A stretch of DNA of 64,000 nucleotides from Sphingobium sp. (lineage in GTDB: Bacteria; Pseudomonadota; Alphaproteobacteria; Sphingomonadales; Sphingomonadaceae): assembly GCA_020446425.1 (NCBI GenBank), contig JAGRES010000005.1:1-64000 (forward strand), given 5' to 3'. The stretch's first letter is position 1. Every line of letters starts with the position of its first letter. The notes below the pieces were generated by a model, which had not been told where the DNA came from, made no database searches, and was given only the letters and a program-made list of their open reading frames with translations. The translations under genes were made by a program, and so were the position numbers. Below are positions 28,281-38,513 of the stretch, piece by piece.

Positions 28281-28778
28281 TCAGCCTTCGCTCCGCCGTT
28301 TCAGTGTGACAAAGCTATATGCGGGGCGGCTTCCTTCTGCCGCATGATCCGTTCGCTTCGTTTCCTGCCACGCCTGCGGGTCGAACGCGTCCATGTACGT
28401 GTCGCCGTCTGCATCGACATGTATTTCGGTCAGCTCGATCCGGTCGGCATGCGGCAGAAACTGGCGATAGATTTCGGCCCCGCCGATAATCGAGACATGC
28501 GGCGCATTGGCCATATGCAGCGCCTGCTCAACCGTGCGCACCACATCGACGCCATCTTCCTGCCAGTCGGGATCGCGGGTCAGAACGATATGCCGCCTCC
28601 CATCGAGCAGCGAAGGCAGGCTGTCGAACGTCTTGCGCCCCATGATCATTGGGGTACCCTGCGTCAGTGCCTTGAAATGGCGCAAATCGGCGGGAAGATG
28701 CCAGGGCAGCTTGCCATTGCGGCCAATGACGCCGTTGTCGGCACGGGCCAGAATGAGGACAATTTCAGGATGGTTCAT
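28281..28778 (-). CDS. folA: Dihydrofolate reductase
   Basis: 165 aa, type I DHFR. Reduces dihydrofolate with NADPH. Seen: ILARADNGVIGRNGKLPWHLPADL, with catalytic Asp in PADLRHFKALT, MIMGRKTFDSLP for NADPH, and IIGGAEIYRQFL. Start ATG 28778; upstream codons to 28910 overlap purK antisense of family pattern. It lies 22 bp after purK and 4 bp before ribF, so purE-purK-folA-ribF form a likely transcript. Confidence 0.96.
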   Translation of the reverse strand: MNHPEIVLILARADNGVIGRNGKLPWHLPADLRHFKALTQGTPMIMGRKTFDSLPSLLDGRRHIVLTRDPDWQEDGVDVVRTVEQALHMANAPHVSIIGGAEIYRQFLPHADRIELTEIHVDADGDTYMDAFDPQAWQETKRTDHAAEGSRPAYSFVTLKRRSEG

Positions 28779-28800
28779 GATGATGTCCTCAATGCGCTCT

Positions 28801-29871
28801 TCACAGTTCCAGCCTCGTGACATGACCCATTTTGCGCCCGGCGCGCGCTTCATGTTTGCCATAGAGATGCAGATGATTGGCCGGATCGGCAAGTATCGCC
28901 GCCCATTCATGTGCGTCCGCGCCGATCAGGTTGCGCATGTGCACGCCTTGCGCGGCAAGTGCCGTATCACCGAGCGGCAAACCGCATATCGCGCGGATGT
29001 GATTTTCAAACTGGCTGGTAAGCGCGCCTTCGATTGTCCAGTGCCCGCTATTGTGCACGCGCGGTGCCATCTCGTTGAAGATCGGCCTATCGGCACTCGC
29101 AAAGAATTCCATGGTCAGCACTCCGACATAATCAAGGCTGTCGGCGACCTTGCGCGCAAGGGCGCGCGCTTCTTCAACTTGGGCAACGATGGTTGCGCTG
29201 GCCGGTACGGTCGAGGTTGAGAGAATGCCATCGACATGCACATTGGCCGGGCTGTCCCAGAACCGGATATCGCCATCGAGACCGCGTACCAGAATAACCG
29301 AGAATTCCTCGTCAAACCTGACGAACCCTTCGAGGATCGAAGGCGTATGACCGATTGCATCCCATGCCGCCGCCGCGTTCGCGCCCTCGCCCAGACGCAC
29401 CTGGCCTTTGCCATCATAACCGAAACGGTTTGTTTTCAATATTGATGGCGTACCGATTTGGCTCAGAGCCGCTTCAAGGTCCTCAGGGCTATCGACCGGT
29501 GCGAAAGGCGCCGTCGCCCCTCCTTGCTGAACGACATAATGCTTTTCTTTCAGCCGGTCCTGCGCGATGCGCAGCGCCTCAACCGAAGGGCGCACGAGGC
29601 CATGGCCGCTCAATGTCTCTATCGCGGTGGTATCGACATTCTCAAACTCATAGGTGACGACATCGACGGTATCGGCAAAATCGCCAAGACGCGCTGCATC
29701 GTCATAAGCGCCCTGCGTCCATAGCGCGCACGTATCCGCCGCAGGCCCGCTTTCTTCCGGGGCATAGATATGCGCGCGATATCCAAGCTGCGCGGCGGCC
29801 ACACCCAGCATACGGCCAAGCTGGCCTCCGCCCAATATTCCAATTGTCGAACCCGGAGGCAGCAGCTTCAT
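28801..29871 (-). CDS. purK: N5-carboxyaminoimidazole ribonucleotide synthase
   Basis: 356 aa ATP-grasp enzyme; converts AIR, bicarbonate and ATP to N5-CAIR in purine synthesis. N-terminal [16 protein letters not shown], middle [12 protein letters not shown], and catalytic [15 protein letters not shown] are intact. The start is ATG 29871, which overlaps the purE stop as ATGA. Confidence 0.97.
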   Translation of the reverse strand: MKLLPPGSTIGILGGGQLGRMLGVAAAQLGYRAHIYAPEESGPAADTCALWTQGAYDDAARLGDFADTVDVVTYEFENVDTTAIETLSGHGLVRPSVEALRIAQDRLKEKHYVVQQGGATAPFAPVDSPEDLEAALSQIGTPSILKTNRFGYDGKGQVRLGEGANAAAAWDAIGHTPSILEGFVRFDEEFSVILVRGLDGDIRFWDSPANVHVDGILSTSTVPASATIVAQVEEARALARKVADSLDYVGVLTMEFFASADRPIFNEMAPRVHNSGHWTIEGALTSQFENHIRAICGLPLGDTALAAQGVHMRNLIGADAHEWAAILADPANHLHLYGKHEARAGRKMGHVTRLEL

Positions 29872-30395
29872 TCCGGATCCTGTGCAACATCGGCAGTCTG
29901 CTTCGCCCGCCATGCATCCAGCCGTTGCGCCAGCGCATCGTCGGATGTGGCCAGCATTGCGGCGGCCAGAAGCGCCGCGTTGACCGCGCCCGCGCGGCCA
30001 ATCGCCAATGTGCCGACCGGCACTCCAGCGGGCATCTGCACAATGGAAAGCAAGCTGTCCATGCCGGACAGCGCCTTGGATTCCACCGGAACGCCCAGCA
30101 CCGGCAGACGGGTCATACTCGCCGCCATGCCGGGCAGGTGCGCCGCGCCGCCTGCGCCAGCAATAATGACTTTCAGGCCGCGCGCGGCGGCGGCGGTCGC
30201 ATAATCATAGAGGCGCTGCGGCGTGCGATGGGCAGACACGACCTTGCATTCATGCGGCACGCCCAGCGCGTCTAGTGTCTCGCTGACATTGCGCATCGTC
30301 TCCCAATCGGAACGGCTCCCCATGATGACGCCAACGAGCGGTTCACCCGGCTGCCCGTCTACCATCTCCTGTTGCCCTGCCATCATCTTTCCCAT
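29868..30395 (-). CDS. purE: N5-carboxyaminoimidazole ribonucleotide mutase
   Basis: 175 aa class I PurE. Converts N5-CAIR to CAIR. Seen: [13 protein letters not shown] (phosphate/ribose site) and [13 protein letters not shown] with the catalytic His. The N-terminal ~18 residues vary, so starts at 30395, 30386 or 30365 are all possible; AGGA before 30395 favours the longest. Overlaps purK by four bases. Confidence 0.95.
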   Translation of the reverse strand: MGKMMAGQQEMVDGQPGEPLVGVIMGSRSDWETMRNVSETLDALGVPHECKVVSAHRTPQRLYDYATAAAARGLKVIIAGAGGAAHLPGMAASMTRLPVLGVPVESKALSGMDSLLSIVQMPAGVPVGTLAIGRAGAVNAALLAAAMLATSDDALAQRLDAWRAKQTADVAQDPE

Positions 30396-30518
30396 GTTTC
30401 CTGTTCATGTGAGGCCTTAACCAGCCCCGTGGCATCCGGCAATGCCCAAGCGACTCGAAATTGACCCGCGGGCATTCTTTTGGCCCCGTTACTCGCAGGA
30501 CGACGAAGCGGTTTTAAT

Positions 30519-31244
30519 ATGGGATCCGGGGATAGTGGCGCAACTGACTCTCGAGCCGATTTCTGCTATCAACTCGCCTGCGACTATATGGGTATGGGAC
30601 TGTGGGAAATGGCTGATAATAGCCGTGGTGATCGCGTAAGCGATTCCACCTCGACAAGCGAAATATGTGTCATCGAGGAACTGCGTTCCGAGGTCGTGGC
30701 TCTGCGCCGCGAGCTCCGGCTGCTGCGCATCGCCAATGCGGAGCTGGAGCGCGTCGCCGTTCGGGACACGCTGACACCTCTTCACAATCGCCGTTATTTC
30801 CTGACGGCCCTCAATGAACGCATTATTCGCGCCAAACGCTATGGCAGCAAAGCCGCCATCCTGTTTATCGACGTCAATCGCATGAAGTTCATCAACGACG
30901 CCTATGGACATAATGCGGGCGATTTCGCGCTGATGCATGTGGCGCAGCTGCTGCAGGCGAATATCCGCACAACCGACGTCGCGGCACGCATAGGCGGCGA
31001 TGAGTTCGCACTCATCTTGGAAGAAGTCGATCAGGACGAGGCCATCGCCAAGACCGAGGAACTGGAGCGATTGTTTCGCACCACTGCCTGCGATTTCGGC
31101 GAGGAAAAGTTCATGGTCACCGCGTCCATCGGGTTCACCATGCTGCTGCCAAGCGACAATGACGAATCGCTGATCGAACGAGCAGACGCCAATATGTATG
31201 CGCGCAAGCGGGAATGGCATCGCCGGACCAATCGCGCCGCATAA
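30519..31244 (+). CDS. GGDEF-domain diguanylate cyclase
   Basis: 241 aa from ATG 30519. A coiled-coil at ~52-80 (EELRSEVVALRRELRLL) leads into a GGDEF domain with FIDVNRMKFINDAYGHNAGD and an intact active-site GGDEF at 159-163. No I-site R-x-x-D is evident five residues before the motif, so product inhibition may be absent. Makes c-di-GMP from GTP. No membrane helix or sensor domain. Alternative starts are a TTG at 30480 and ATGs further in, because no strong Shine-Dalgarno decides it. Confidence 0.85.
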   Translation: MGSGDSGATDSRADFCYQLACDYMGMGLWEMADNSRGDRVSDSTSTSEICVIEELRSEVVALRRELRLLRIANAELERVAVRDTLTPLHNRRYFLTALNERIIRAKRYGSKAAILFIDVNRMKFINDAYGHNAGDFALMHVAQLLQANIRTTDVAARIGGDEFALILEEVDQDEAIAKTEELERLFRTTACDFGEEKFMVTASIGFTMLLPSDNDESLIERADANMYARKREWHRRTNRAA

Positions 31245-31296
31245 TCGAAGACAACGCCGCAGCCTGATAGCCGCACGCCATTGACGGATTATCGGA

Positions 31297-31313
31297 GCCG
31301 GATGCGCTCCGGC
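31297..31313. terminator. Hairpin between convergent GGDEF gene and gpmA
   Basis: GCCGGA-TGCGC-TCCGGC. It lies between two converging genes but lacks a T-run, so it is at best a weak terminator. Confidence 0.35.
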
Positions 31314-31318
31314 ATCAC

Positions 31319-32005
31319 TCAGCGCTCGGAGAGATAATAACGGTCCGTGGCATTGAGCGCGTCATCCAGCTCATAGACAATCGGCTGACCGGTCGGGATT
31401 TCGAGACCGGTGATTTCGTCGTCCGGAATATGCGACAGATGCTTGACCAGTGCGCGAAGCGAATTGCCATGTGCGGAAATGACGACGCGCTTGCCCGCCT
31501 TCAGCTCCGGCGCGATGCGCCCTTCCCAATAAGGCAGTACGCGCGCGATGGTGTCCTTCAGGCTTTCCGTCGCTGGAACCTTGATACCCGCATAACGGCG
31601 GTCGCTCGACAAGTCGAATTCGCTGCCCGCTTCCAGCGGCGGCGGCGGTATATCGAAGCTGCGGCGCCAGATATGTACCTGCTCGTCACCATGCTTGGCC
31701 GCTGTCTCCGCCTTGTTGAGGCCGGTCAGGCCGCCATAATGGCGTTCATTCAGGTGCCAGTCCTTTTCCACCGGCAGCCACAAACGGCCCATTTCCTCCA
31801 GCGCCAGATTGAGTGTCTTGATCGCGCGGGTCTGAACGCTGGTGAAGCAGCAATCGAAATCCAGCCCTTTTTCCTTCATCAGGCGTCCGGCAGCGCGCGC
31901 TTCTTCCACGCCCTTTTCCGTGACATCCACATCCCACCAGCCGGTGAACCGGTTTTCCAGATTCCATGTGGACTGGCCGTGGCGGATGAGAACGAGTGTG
32001 GGCAT
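31319..32005 (-). CDS. gpmA: 2,3-bisphosphoglycerate-dependent phosphoglycerate mutase
   Basis: 228 aa dPGM. Interconverts 3- and 2-phosphoglycerate. Phosphohistidine motif [10 protein letters not shown] near the start, [28 protein letters not shown], and [14 protein letters not shown] with the second catalytic His. The start at ATG 32005 gives the family [10 protein letters not shown]. The open frame upstream to 32269 has no family similarity. Confidence 0.97.
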   Translation of the reverse strand: MPTLVLIRHGQSTWNLENRFTGWWDVDVTEKGVEEARAAGRLMKEKGLDFDCCFTSVQTRAIKTLNLALEEMGRLWLPVEKDWHLNERHYGGLTGLNKAETAAKHGDEQVHIWRRSFDIPPPPLEAGSEFDLSSDRRYAGIKVPATESLKDTIARVLPYWEGRIAPELKAGKRVVISAHGNSLRALVKHLSHIPDDEITGLEIPTGQPIVYELDDALNATDRYYLSER

Positions 32006-32137
32006 GACGCTTCCTATATGTGGAGTGTTTGCTGAAACGCGGCTCTCATAACGCGATTTCGCCGCGATGCAACTTGCCCAGCCATGGCTAATGAGAGAAA
32101 GTAGACGTGAACAGCAGACATCAAGGAGATTTAAGCC

Positions 32138-32854
32138 ATGGCGATCCAGCAGCATATTCACCTGCATGAAGGCCCGGGCGGTCCATTCGAATCGGCGGCC
32201 ATTTATGACGATGCGGCAGGCCTGCAGCCCGGCCTGCTGCTGTTCCCCAATTTCATGGGCGTCAAGCAATGGGATTATGACAAGGCGGAGGAACTGGCGG
32301 CTCTGGGCTTCAAGGTTCTGGTCGTCGACTATTATGGCAAGGGCAAGCGTGCTACGGACATGGAGTCGGCCAGCGCTCTGATGGATGAACTGGTGGCGGA
32401 TCGCGCCAAAATGCGGGACCGGCTGCTCGATGCTCTGGCCGAGCTCAAAAAACTACCCGGAGTCGATGGCGATAAATGCGGCGCTGTCGGGTTCTGCCTG
32501 GGCGGAAAATGCGTGCTCGACCTTGCCCGTGGCGGCGGCGACATCAAGGCCGGCGTCAGCTTCCACGGGGTCTATGACGCGCCGCCCTTCCCTAATGCAA
32601 AGATAACGGCCAAGCTGCTGGTCTGTCATGGCTGGAACGATCCGCTTTGCCCGCCAGAAGCAACCGTGGGCCTCGCCAACGAATTGACCGCAAGCGGCGT
32701 CGACTGGCAACTCATCGCCTATGGCCACACGGGCCATGCCTTCACAGCGGATAATGTGCCGCTGGACGATGGCAAAACCTTCGGTTTCCAGCCCGACACC
32801 AATCGCCGCAGCTGGCAGGCGATGCAGAATTTCTTCGCGGAAACGTTCGGCTGA
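32138..32854 (+). CDS. Dienelactone hydrolase family protein
   Basis: 238 aa alpha/beta hydrolase. A triad can be read as Cys120 in GFCLGGK, Asp168 in HGWNDPL and His200 in HTGHAF, as in dienelactone hydrolases. AAGGAG is placed well before the ATG. Residues 1-40 begin with a short insertion typical of the DLH-like esterases found widely outside aromatic catabolic clusters. No chlorocatechol genes nearby, so the true substrate is unknown. Confidence 0.9.
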   Translation: MAIQQHIHLHEGPGGPFESAAIYDDAAGLQPGLLLFPNFMGVKQWDYDKAEELAALGFKVLVVDYYGKGKRATDMESASALMDELVADRAKMRDRLLDALAELKKLPGVDGDKCGAVGFCLGGKCVLDLARGGGDIKAGVSFHGVYDAPPFPNAKITAKLLVCHGWNDPLCPPEATVGLANELTASGVDWQLIAYGHTGHAFTADNVPLDDGKTFGFQPDTNRRSWQAMQNFFAETFG

Positions 32855-32967
32855 GTTCTGCCATCGCAACCAAATCCGTCACCTATGCATTATCCTATCA
32901 GCCGTTGCTTCTGGCGCAGCGGCGACAGGTTCTCGCGGAGAACCTTCGGGGGTGAGAGAACAGGATA

Positions 32968-34815
32968 TTGCAAAATGACCCGCTGATACTGGTCGCGGTA
33001 ATCGCGGTCGCCGGAATTGCCGGGCAATGGCTGGGCTGGCGTTTCAAGGTACCCGCCATCATCCCGCTGCTGCTCATCGGTATAGTGCTGGGGCCGCTGG
33101 CGGGCGCGGTCGACCCGCACCAGAGCTTTGGCCCCCTCATGGAAACCATGGTCGGTCTGGCGGTCGCAATCATTGTTTTCGAAGGCGGGCTAAACCTCAA
33201 CTTGCGCGAGCTGCGCTCGACCAGTGGCGGCGTGTTGCGGCTTGTCGCTCTGGCCATCCCACTCAATCTGCTGTTCAGCGCTCTGGCGGTCCATTATCTG
33301 GCAGGGCTGAACTGGACCATATCCGTTCTGATCGGGGCCATATTGGTCGTCACGGGACCGACCGTTATTCTGCCCTTGCTCCGACAGAGCAAGCTTGAAC
33401 GACGTTCGGCGACATTCCTGAAATGGGAAGCCATCGTCAATGATCCCATCGGCGCGACGCTCACCCTGCTCATTTTGAGCTATTTGCTGCTCTCGACCTC
33501 CATGTCCGGTGCCGACGCCATATGGACGCTGACCTGGCGCACATTCGTTGGCGCTCTTGTCGCCAGTGCGCTGGGTGCAGCGGTCCCCTTCGCCCTGCGG
33601 TGGATGTTCCGGCATAATCTGGTGCCTGAATATCTGAAAACACCAATGCTACTGTCCGGCGTGATAGCGGTGTACAGTGCAGGAAACGCATTTCAGCCGG
33701 AAACCGGACTGATCGGTGCAACATTGTTCGGCGTCGTACTCGCCAATATTGAGGTGACCGGGCTTCAGCAGCTGACGCGCTTCAAGGAATCGCTCGCGAT
33801 ATTCCTCGTCTCAGGCATTTTCATCACATTGACCGCCGACATCGACCGGGAGACCATCGCCAATATCAGCACGCCCCTGATCCTCACGACCCTGGCGATA
33901 TTGTTCGTGGCCCGTCCCATGGCGATATATCTCGCGACGATATCCACCAACATGAACTGGCGTGAGCAACTATTGGTCGGATGGATAGGGCCACGCGGCG
34001 TTGTCGCGGCGGCCATTGCGGGCATCGCGGCCGAGAGGCTTGGTGAGGCCGGATATCCCGATGCGGAGTTGATTCTGCCACTGGTATTCATGATCATCGC
34101 ATCGACCGTATTGCTTCATGGGTTTACGCTTTCGCCAATGGCGCGGTGGCTCAGGCTGGCATCGTCCAACACGGGCGGCCTGATCATCATAGGCGCCTCG
34201 CCCTGGTCGATAGGTTTAGCGCGGCTGCTGTGTCAGCTAGACGAAAATGTGCTCATCGTGGACCGCAGCATCGACGCTCTGCGGCCCGCCCGAGCAGAGG
34301 GCTTGCCCACGCTACGCCTCGACATCCTGTCCACCATTGGCGAAGAACTGGCCGACCTTCAGGATTGCGACTGCCTACTCGCCGTCACGGCCGACGATGC
34401 CTATAATTCGCTGGTCTGTACGCGGTTCGCGACCGAAATCGGGCAGGAACGCGTGTACCAGCTACCCCCTGAAGATGTGACGGCACGCAATCTTCCCGCG
34501 CGCGAGTGGCGCGGAAAGTTCATAGGTGAGGAAGGCGTGACATTGACGGAGTGGCTGGAGCGGACACAAGACAGCGCCGGTTTCACCGTCGCCACGCTGG
34601 ACGAGGACATGCCGCTGGAAGCTGAGGACGAACATGGCTGGCTTGTCGCGATTCTGAAATCCAATGGCATGCTCAAATTCTATTCGGCCGAGCATGGCAA
34701 TAACGGGTCGAAGGGCGACCGGATCATCCGCCTCTCAAAGCAGATGCGCGAAGTACCTCAGGCGAGTGCAAAATGGCGGTGGCCACTCGCTATACTCTCC
34801 GGCTTTTCGCGATAG
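32968..34815 (+). CDS. CPA1-type cation:proton antiporter with C-terminal nucleotide-binding domain
   Basis: 615 aa. Residues 1-395 hold about 12-13 membrane helices with VVTGPTVILPLLRQ and the paired acid/Asn segment EAIVNDPIGATL, plus the WIGPRGVVAAAIAG segment typical of NhaP/CPA1 antiporters. From ~400 a TrkA-N-like Rossmann fold begins (GGLIIIGASPWSIGLARLL, VDRS) and a C-terminal TrkA-C-like region follows. It starts with TTG at 32968, since no in-frame ATG fits. Predicted to exchange Na+ or K+ for H+, gated by the nucleotide domain. Confidence 0.88.
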   Translation: MQNDPLILVAVIAVAGIAGQWLGWRFKVPAIIPLLLIGIVLGPLAGAVDPHQSFGPLMETMVGLAVAIIVFEGGLNLNLRELRSTSGGVLRLVALAIPLNLLFSALAVHYLAGLNWTISVLIGAILVVTGPTVILPLLRQSKLERRSATFLKWEAIVNDPIGATLTLLILSYLLLSTSMSGADAIWTLTWRTFVGALVASALGAAVPFALRWMFRHNLVPEYLKTPMLLSGVIAVYSAGNAFQPETGLIGATLFGVVLANIEVTGLQQLTRFKESLAIFLVSGIFITLTADIDRETIANISTPLILTTLAILFVARPMAIYLATISTNMNWREQLLVGWIGPRGVVAAAIAGIAAERLGEAGYPDAELILPLVFMIIASTVLLHGFTLSPMARWLRLASSNTGGLIIIGASPWSIGLARLLCQLDENVLIVDRSIDALRPARAEGLPTLRLDILSTIGEELADLQDCDCLLAVTADDAYNSLVCTRFATEIGQERVYQLPPEDVTARNLPAREWRGKFIGEEGVTLTEWLERTQDSAGFTVATLDEDMPLEAEDEHGWLVAILKSNGMLKFYSAEHGNNGSKGDRIIRLSKQMREVPQASAKWRWPLAILSGFSR

Positions 34816-34818
34816 CGC

Positions 34819-35949
34819 CTAAATCTCGTCGATGATCTCCGCCAGGGTCGCGAGGCAATCGCGGCCCAACTGCATCGAACGCGCGGGCGACCATCCGCAA
34901 TCCGGATCGGGCAGGTCGTCATTATCCTTGAACGGCATTTCCAGCGTCATACTAACCGCGCCATAGCGCTCGGCCAGTTGCGCGGTCGACATGGAGAGGT
35001 TGCCCTTACCTGCGGGCGCGACGGGGTAGCCCTTCACGGTCTGGAAATCGGGTGTGCGCGCCGCCAGCAGATCGCGATATCTGTTGTAAAGCGCCACCTT
35101 TCCCGGTTTCAGCGATGGTATCCCCTCGAACCCGGCGATAAATACGGCGGGGATGGCTTCGTCGCCATGCACGTCCATCGCGAAATCGACGCCGGTGCGG
35201 TCCATCTCTTCACGCACGAGGAACACCTCCGGGCTGCGCTCCATCGACGGTTCATGCCATTCGCGGTTCAGGTTCACACCAATCGCATTGGTGCGCAGAT
35301 GGCCGCGCCGGCTGCCGTCCGGGTTCATATTGGGGACAATGTGGAACGTCGCCTTCTGGCGTAACAGGCGCGCTACACTGTCCTCAACATCACATAGCCG
35401 CTCGATCGCGCCCTCCATCCACCATTCCGCCATGGTTTCGCCGGGGTGCTGGCGCGCATAAAGCCAAACCTGCTTCGCCCCCTCGCCCAGCGTCAGCATG
35501 TCGAGCGGCTGCCCATCGAGCGTCAGGCCCAACTCCTTCTGCGCAACACCCGGCTGCATCGCGGCCCAGGCGATCAGGTCATGATGCCGCTCCATCGAGT
35601 AGGGCGCGAAATAGGCGACCCACAGATTGTTGCTTTCCGGCTCCACCCGGATCGTCAAGCGGCCATCGGCATATTCCGTTTCGGTCATATACCAGTTTTC
35701 ACGGTCCTCGCTGACGCGTGCGTTATAATGGGGCCAGCCGCCGGGATAGGCGGCTCCGGCGCAATTCGCGATCACGAGATCGACCTGCTGCGCCGCTGCA
35801 CCTGCAACGCGGAAATAGAACCACTGGTAAAAATCGCTGTCCTTGTCGGGCACGATTTCCAGCTCCGCCTTCCATACGGAGTCACTGCAGTCGGTCGAAA
35901 GAACGCGAATATTGCCTGCGTCGAAGGCGCTGCTGATCGAGAGTGTCAT
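34819..35949 (-). CDS. M14-family carboxypeptidase (cytosolic CCP-like)
   Basis: 376 aa. N-terminal ~120 residues form the beta-sandwich that precedes the catalytic domain in the M14D (CCP-like) group. Zinc ligands: RQHPGETMAEWWMEG (His, Glu) and the later His in MDVHGDEA; LNREWHEPS is the substrate site, and LEMPFKDN carries the catalytic Glu. No signal peptide, so cytoplasmic. The start overlaps the lipoprotein gene by ATGA. It ends three bases from the convergent antiporter stop. Confidence 0.92.
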   Translation of the reverse strand: MTLSISSAFDAGNIRVLSTDCSDSVWKAELEIVPDKDSDFYQWFYFRVAGAAAQQVDLVIANCAGAAYPGGWPHYNARVSEDRENWYMTETEYADGRLTIRVEPESNNLWVAYFAPYSMERHHDLIAWAAMQPGVAQKELGLTLDGQPLDMLTLGEGAKQVWLYARQHPGETMAEWWMEGAIERLCDVEDSVARLLRQKATFHIVPNMNPDGSRRGHLRTNAIGVNLNREWHEPSMERSPEVFLVREEMDRTGVDFAMDVHGDEAIPAVFIAGFEGIPSLKPGKVALYNRYRDLLAARTPDFQTVKGYPVAPAGKGNLSMSTAQLAERYGAVSMTLEMPFKDNDDLPDPDCGWSPARSMQLGRDCLATLAEIIDEI

Positions 35950-36569
35950 TTGACGGTGATAGTCTCTCCGGACTTGCCGGGATAGTCCCCGAACAGCGCG
36001 CGAGCGAGTTTTTCAGCGGCAAGGCCGGGTTGCGCGGCGGGCGTGCCGTCCTTCGCCTCGGTCATGGCGCGGCCTTCCCAAATGGACTGGTTATCCGCGC
36101 GGCGGCGTATCTGCACCGAAAGCTGGCTGAGGATCTGATCCTTAGGCTTACCCGACAGGTTGATGCCGATGCCCATACCTATGCCGCTGCCATAGCTGCC
36201 GGTCGAACCGCCGACGCCAACACTGACCGGGGAGCGGGCCGCGCCTGCCGGACGCGCGAAGCGGCTGAAATCGACGACCGCTACATATTCGCTGGCGGCA
36301 ACGGTCTGAAGGCCCGTCTCGTCGGTGAACCCGATACGCTGCAATTCCTGACGCACGGCGGAGGCATAGGTGCGAAACTCCATAGAGTCGGCATCCCGGC
36401 CGGATGCCGACTCCACCAGGATACCGCCGGATTGCGCCACCGGCCCTTCGCCATGAAAGCGGGTTACCTCGACCGGCGGAATAGACGCCGCGCACCCGCC
36501 CAGCATGGCAAACGCCAGTGCGACGGCGGCCATCGACGGCCATTTGCGGCTATTGAGCGAATGCACCAT
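35946..36569 (-). CDS. DUF4136-type lipoprotein
   Basis: 207 aa. ATG 36569 follows AGGAGA at a good distance. The signal peptide ends LGGC (Cys26). The body fits DUF4136: VEVTRFHG at the start, a variable Gly-rich loop (GSTGSYGSGIGMGIGINLSG), and a C-terminal strand-helix with QSIWEGRA. Such proteins are periplasmic or outer-membrane associated, with unknown role. Overlaps the carboxypeptidase gene by four bases, so the two are one transcript. Confidence 0.78.
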   Translation of the reverse strand: MVHSLNSRKWPSMAAVALAFAMLGGCAASIPPVEVTRFHGEGPVAQSGGILVESASGRDADSMEFRTYASAVRQELQRIGFTDETGLQTVAASEYVAVVDFSRFARPAGAARSPVSVGVGGSTGSYGSGIGMGIGINLSGKPKDQILSQLSVQIRRRADNQSIWEGRAMTEAKDGTPAAQPGLAAEKLARALFGDYPGKSGETITVK

Positions 36570-36695
36570 ATCTCTTCTCCTGTGACCGACAGCTTTGCTG
36601 CCTATCTCTAGCGCATATGTTGCCTGCACGCACGCTGAACACAATATGGCGGGGCAAGACTTTACATTCCTACGGCGAAAAACGGATGTGCAGCC

Positions 36696-36724
36696 TTGAC
36701 TTTGCACCGGGATCCCCATAGGGG
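36696..36724 (+). promoter_or_regulatory. Candidate sigma70-type promoter of rpmJ
   Basis: TTGACT (36696-36701), a 17-base spacer and TAGGGG (36719-36724), 49 bases before the rpmJ start. The -35 is good; the -10 is GC-rich. Confidence 0.4.
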
Positions 36725-36772
36725 CTGCGCTTCGTTTTTCCGAACCAACAGAATCATTTTGAAGGCTGCGTC

Positions 36773-36898
36773 ATGAAGATCCGCAACTCGCTGAAGTCAC
36801 TGAAAGGTCGCCACCGGGACAACCGCGTGATCCGTCGTCGCGGTCGTACCTATGTCATCAACAAGACGAATCGTCGCTTCAAGGCGCGTCAGGGCTGA
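36773..36898 (+). CDS. rpmJ: 50S ribosomal protein L36, zinc-free type
   Basis: 41 codons, [14 protein letters not shown] at the start and [13 protein letters not shown] at the end. This is the Cys-lacking L36 paralogue (YkgO-like) that is the only L36 in many alphaproteobacteria; no C-x-x-C is present, so it does not need zinc. Located in the large subunit. The gene stands alone with a likely promoter upstream and a terminator 20 bases after the stop. Confidence 0.95.
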   Translation: MKIRNSLKSLKGRHRDNRVIRRRGRTYVINKTNRRFKARQG

Positions 36899-36918
36899 CA
36901 GGCACATAATATACAACC

Positions 36919-36946
36919 GAAAAGCCCGGCTCCGGCCGGGCTTTTT
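36919..36946. terminator. Bidirectional terminator between rpmJ and pyk
   Basis: AAGCCCGGC pairs with GCCGGGCTT around a short TCCG loop, with T-run GCTTTTTGTTT on the plus side and GAAAAG on the other. It serves rpmJ (+) and the end of pyk (-). Confidence 0.85.
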
Positions 36947-36952
36947 GTTTGC

Positions 36953-38407
36953 CTATTCCTCGCGCCCTTTCAGCTCATCCCCGCGCAGATGCGCGACATG
37001 CAGCACATTGGTCGACCCAGGCGTGCCAAAGGGAACGCCCGCAAGCACGATGATCTTGTCGCCCGCTTCGGCCAGCTTGTGCCGCATTGCCATGCGCCGC
37101 GCCTTGCCGATCATTTCCTCAAAGCTGCCGATATCCTTGGTGCGAACGGCGTGCACGCCCCAGAGCAGCCCCATACGCCGCGCCGTGCCGGTACGCGGCG
37201 TCAGCGCCAATATCGGCGTTTGCGGACGTTCGCGGGAAATGCGGCGCACCGTGCTGCCCGATGAAGTGAAACACACGATGGCCTTGGCGGTCACTGTGCG
37301 GGTGATGCTGTTGCTCGCTTCGGCCAGAGCATCGGCAGTAGTCGGATCCGGCTTGGTTTCCGTGAAGTGCAGCCGGTCCAGATATTCACGGTCCTGCTCG
37401 ACGCTGCATGCGATACTGTCCATCATCGCCACCGCTTCCTTCGGCCAGTCACCCGCCGCCGTCTCCGCCGACAGCATGATCGCATCCGCGCCATCATAAA
37501 TGGCGTTGGCCACATCCGACACCTCGGCGCGGGTCGGCGTCGGCGCCTTGATCATGGACTCGAGCATCTGCGTCGCCACCACCACGGGTTTGCCCAGCCT
37601 GCGGGCAGACGCCACGATATGCTTTTGCAGTGGCGGCACATCCTGCGGCGGCAACTCGACACCCAGATCGCCGCGCGCGACCATCACGGCATCGGACAGC
37701 TCCAATATCTCATCAAGCCGCTGCAACGCCGCCGGTTTCTCGATTTTCGCCATCAATGCGCCATAGCCGCCCATCAACCGCCGCGCTTCGGCAAGGTCCT
37801 CCGGACGCTGGACGAACGAAAGCGCGACCCAGTCCGCCCCCTGCTCGACCGCGAAGGCCAGGTCGCGCCGGTCCTTCTCCGTCAGCGCCGCCATCGGCAC
37901 CACGACGTCGGGCACATTCACGCCCTTTCGGTTGGAGAGCGCACCGCCAACTTCGACAACCGTCTCGATTTTATCAGCTGTGACCTTCTTCACGCGCAGC
38001 ACTAGCTTGCCGTCATCCAGCAGCAGCCGCGCCTCCGGTTCCAGCGCCTCGTAAATCTCGCGATGCGGCAGGTTGACCCGCTTGTCTGTCCCCAGCGCCT
38101 CGTCATGATCCAGTACGAACCGTTGCCCGGTTTTGAGCATCACCATGTCGCCCGCAAAACTGCCGATACGCAGCTTGGGGCCCTGAAGATCGGCCAATAT
38201 CGTACTCGGTCGTCCAAACTCCTTTTCCAGAGCGCGAATATGGCCGATATTGGTGGCGTGATCCTCATGGCTTCCATGGCTCATATTGAGCCGGAAGGCA
38301 TCGGCGCCCGCCATATAGAGCGCGCGGATCATCTCGGCGGTATTACTGGCCGGACCCAATGTAGCGAGAATGCGGACCTTGCGTGCGCGGGGGGTAACAG
38401 ATTTCAA
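36953..38407 (-). CDS. pyk: Pyruvate kinase
   Basis: 484 aa. Converts PEP and ADP to pyruvate and ATP. Seen: RKVRILATLGPASN, FRLNMSHGSHEDH (nucleotide/metal binding), VMVARGDLGVELPPQDVP (PEP site), and KPVVVATQMLESM. The C-terminal domain carries the usual allosteric fold. Convergent with rpmJ and divergent from the DUF1244 gene. Confidence 0.96.
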   Translation of the reverse strand: MKSVTPRARKVRILATLGPASNTAEMIRALYMAGADAFRLNMSHGSHEDHATNIGHIRALEKEFGRPSTILADLQGPKLRIGSFAGDMVMLKTGQRFVLDHDEALGTDKRVNLPHREIYEALEPEARLLLDDGKLVLRVKKVTADKIETVVEVGGALSNRKGVNVPDVVVPMAALTEKDRRDLAFAVEQGADWVALSFVQRPEDLAEARRLMGGYGALMAKIEKPAALQRLDEILELSDAVMVARGDLGVELPPQDVPPLQKHIVASARRLGKPVVVATQMLESMIKAPTPTRAEVSDVANAIYDGADAIMLSAETAAGDWPKEAVAMMDSIACSVEQDREYLDRLHFTETKPDPTTADALAEASNSITRTVTAKAIVCFTSSGSTVRRISRERPQTPILALTPRTGTARRMGLLWGVHAVRTKDIGSFEEMIGKARRMAMRHKLAEAGDKIIVLAGVPFGTPGSTNVLHVAHLRGDELKGREE

Positions 38408-38513
38408 ATTCGCCTATCTCCTGCCGAACAAAGCTGCCCTCCCCTTTATCAGAACGGCAACTCACGCTACTCCCGCTGCACGACAGGAATAAGACTGTAA
38501 GGACGACACTATC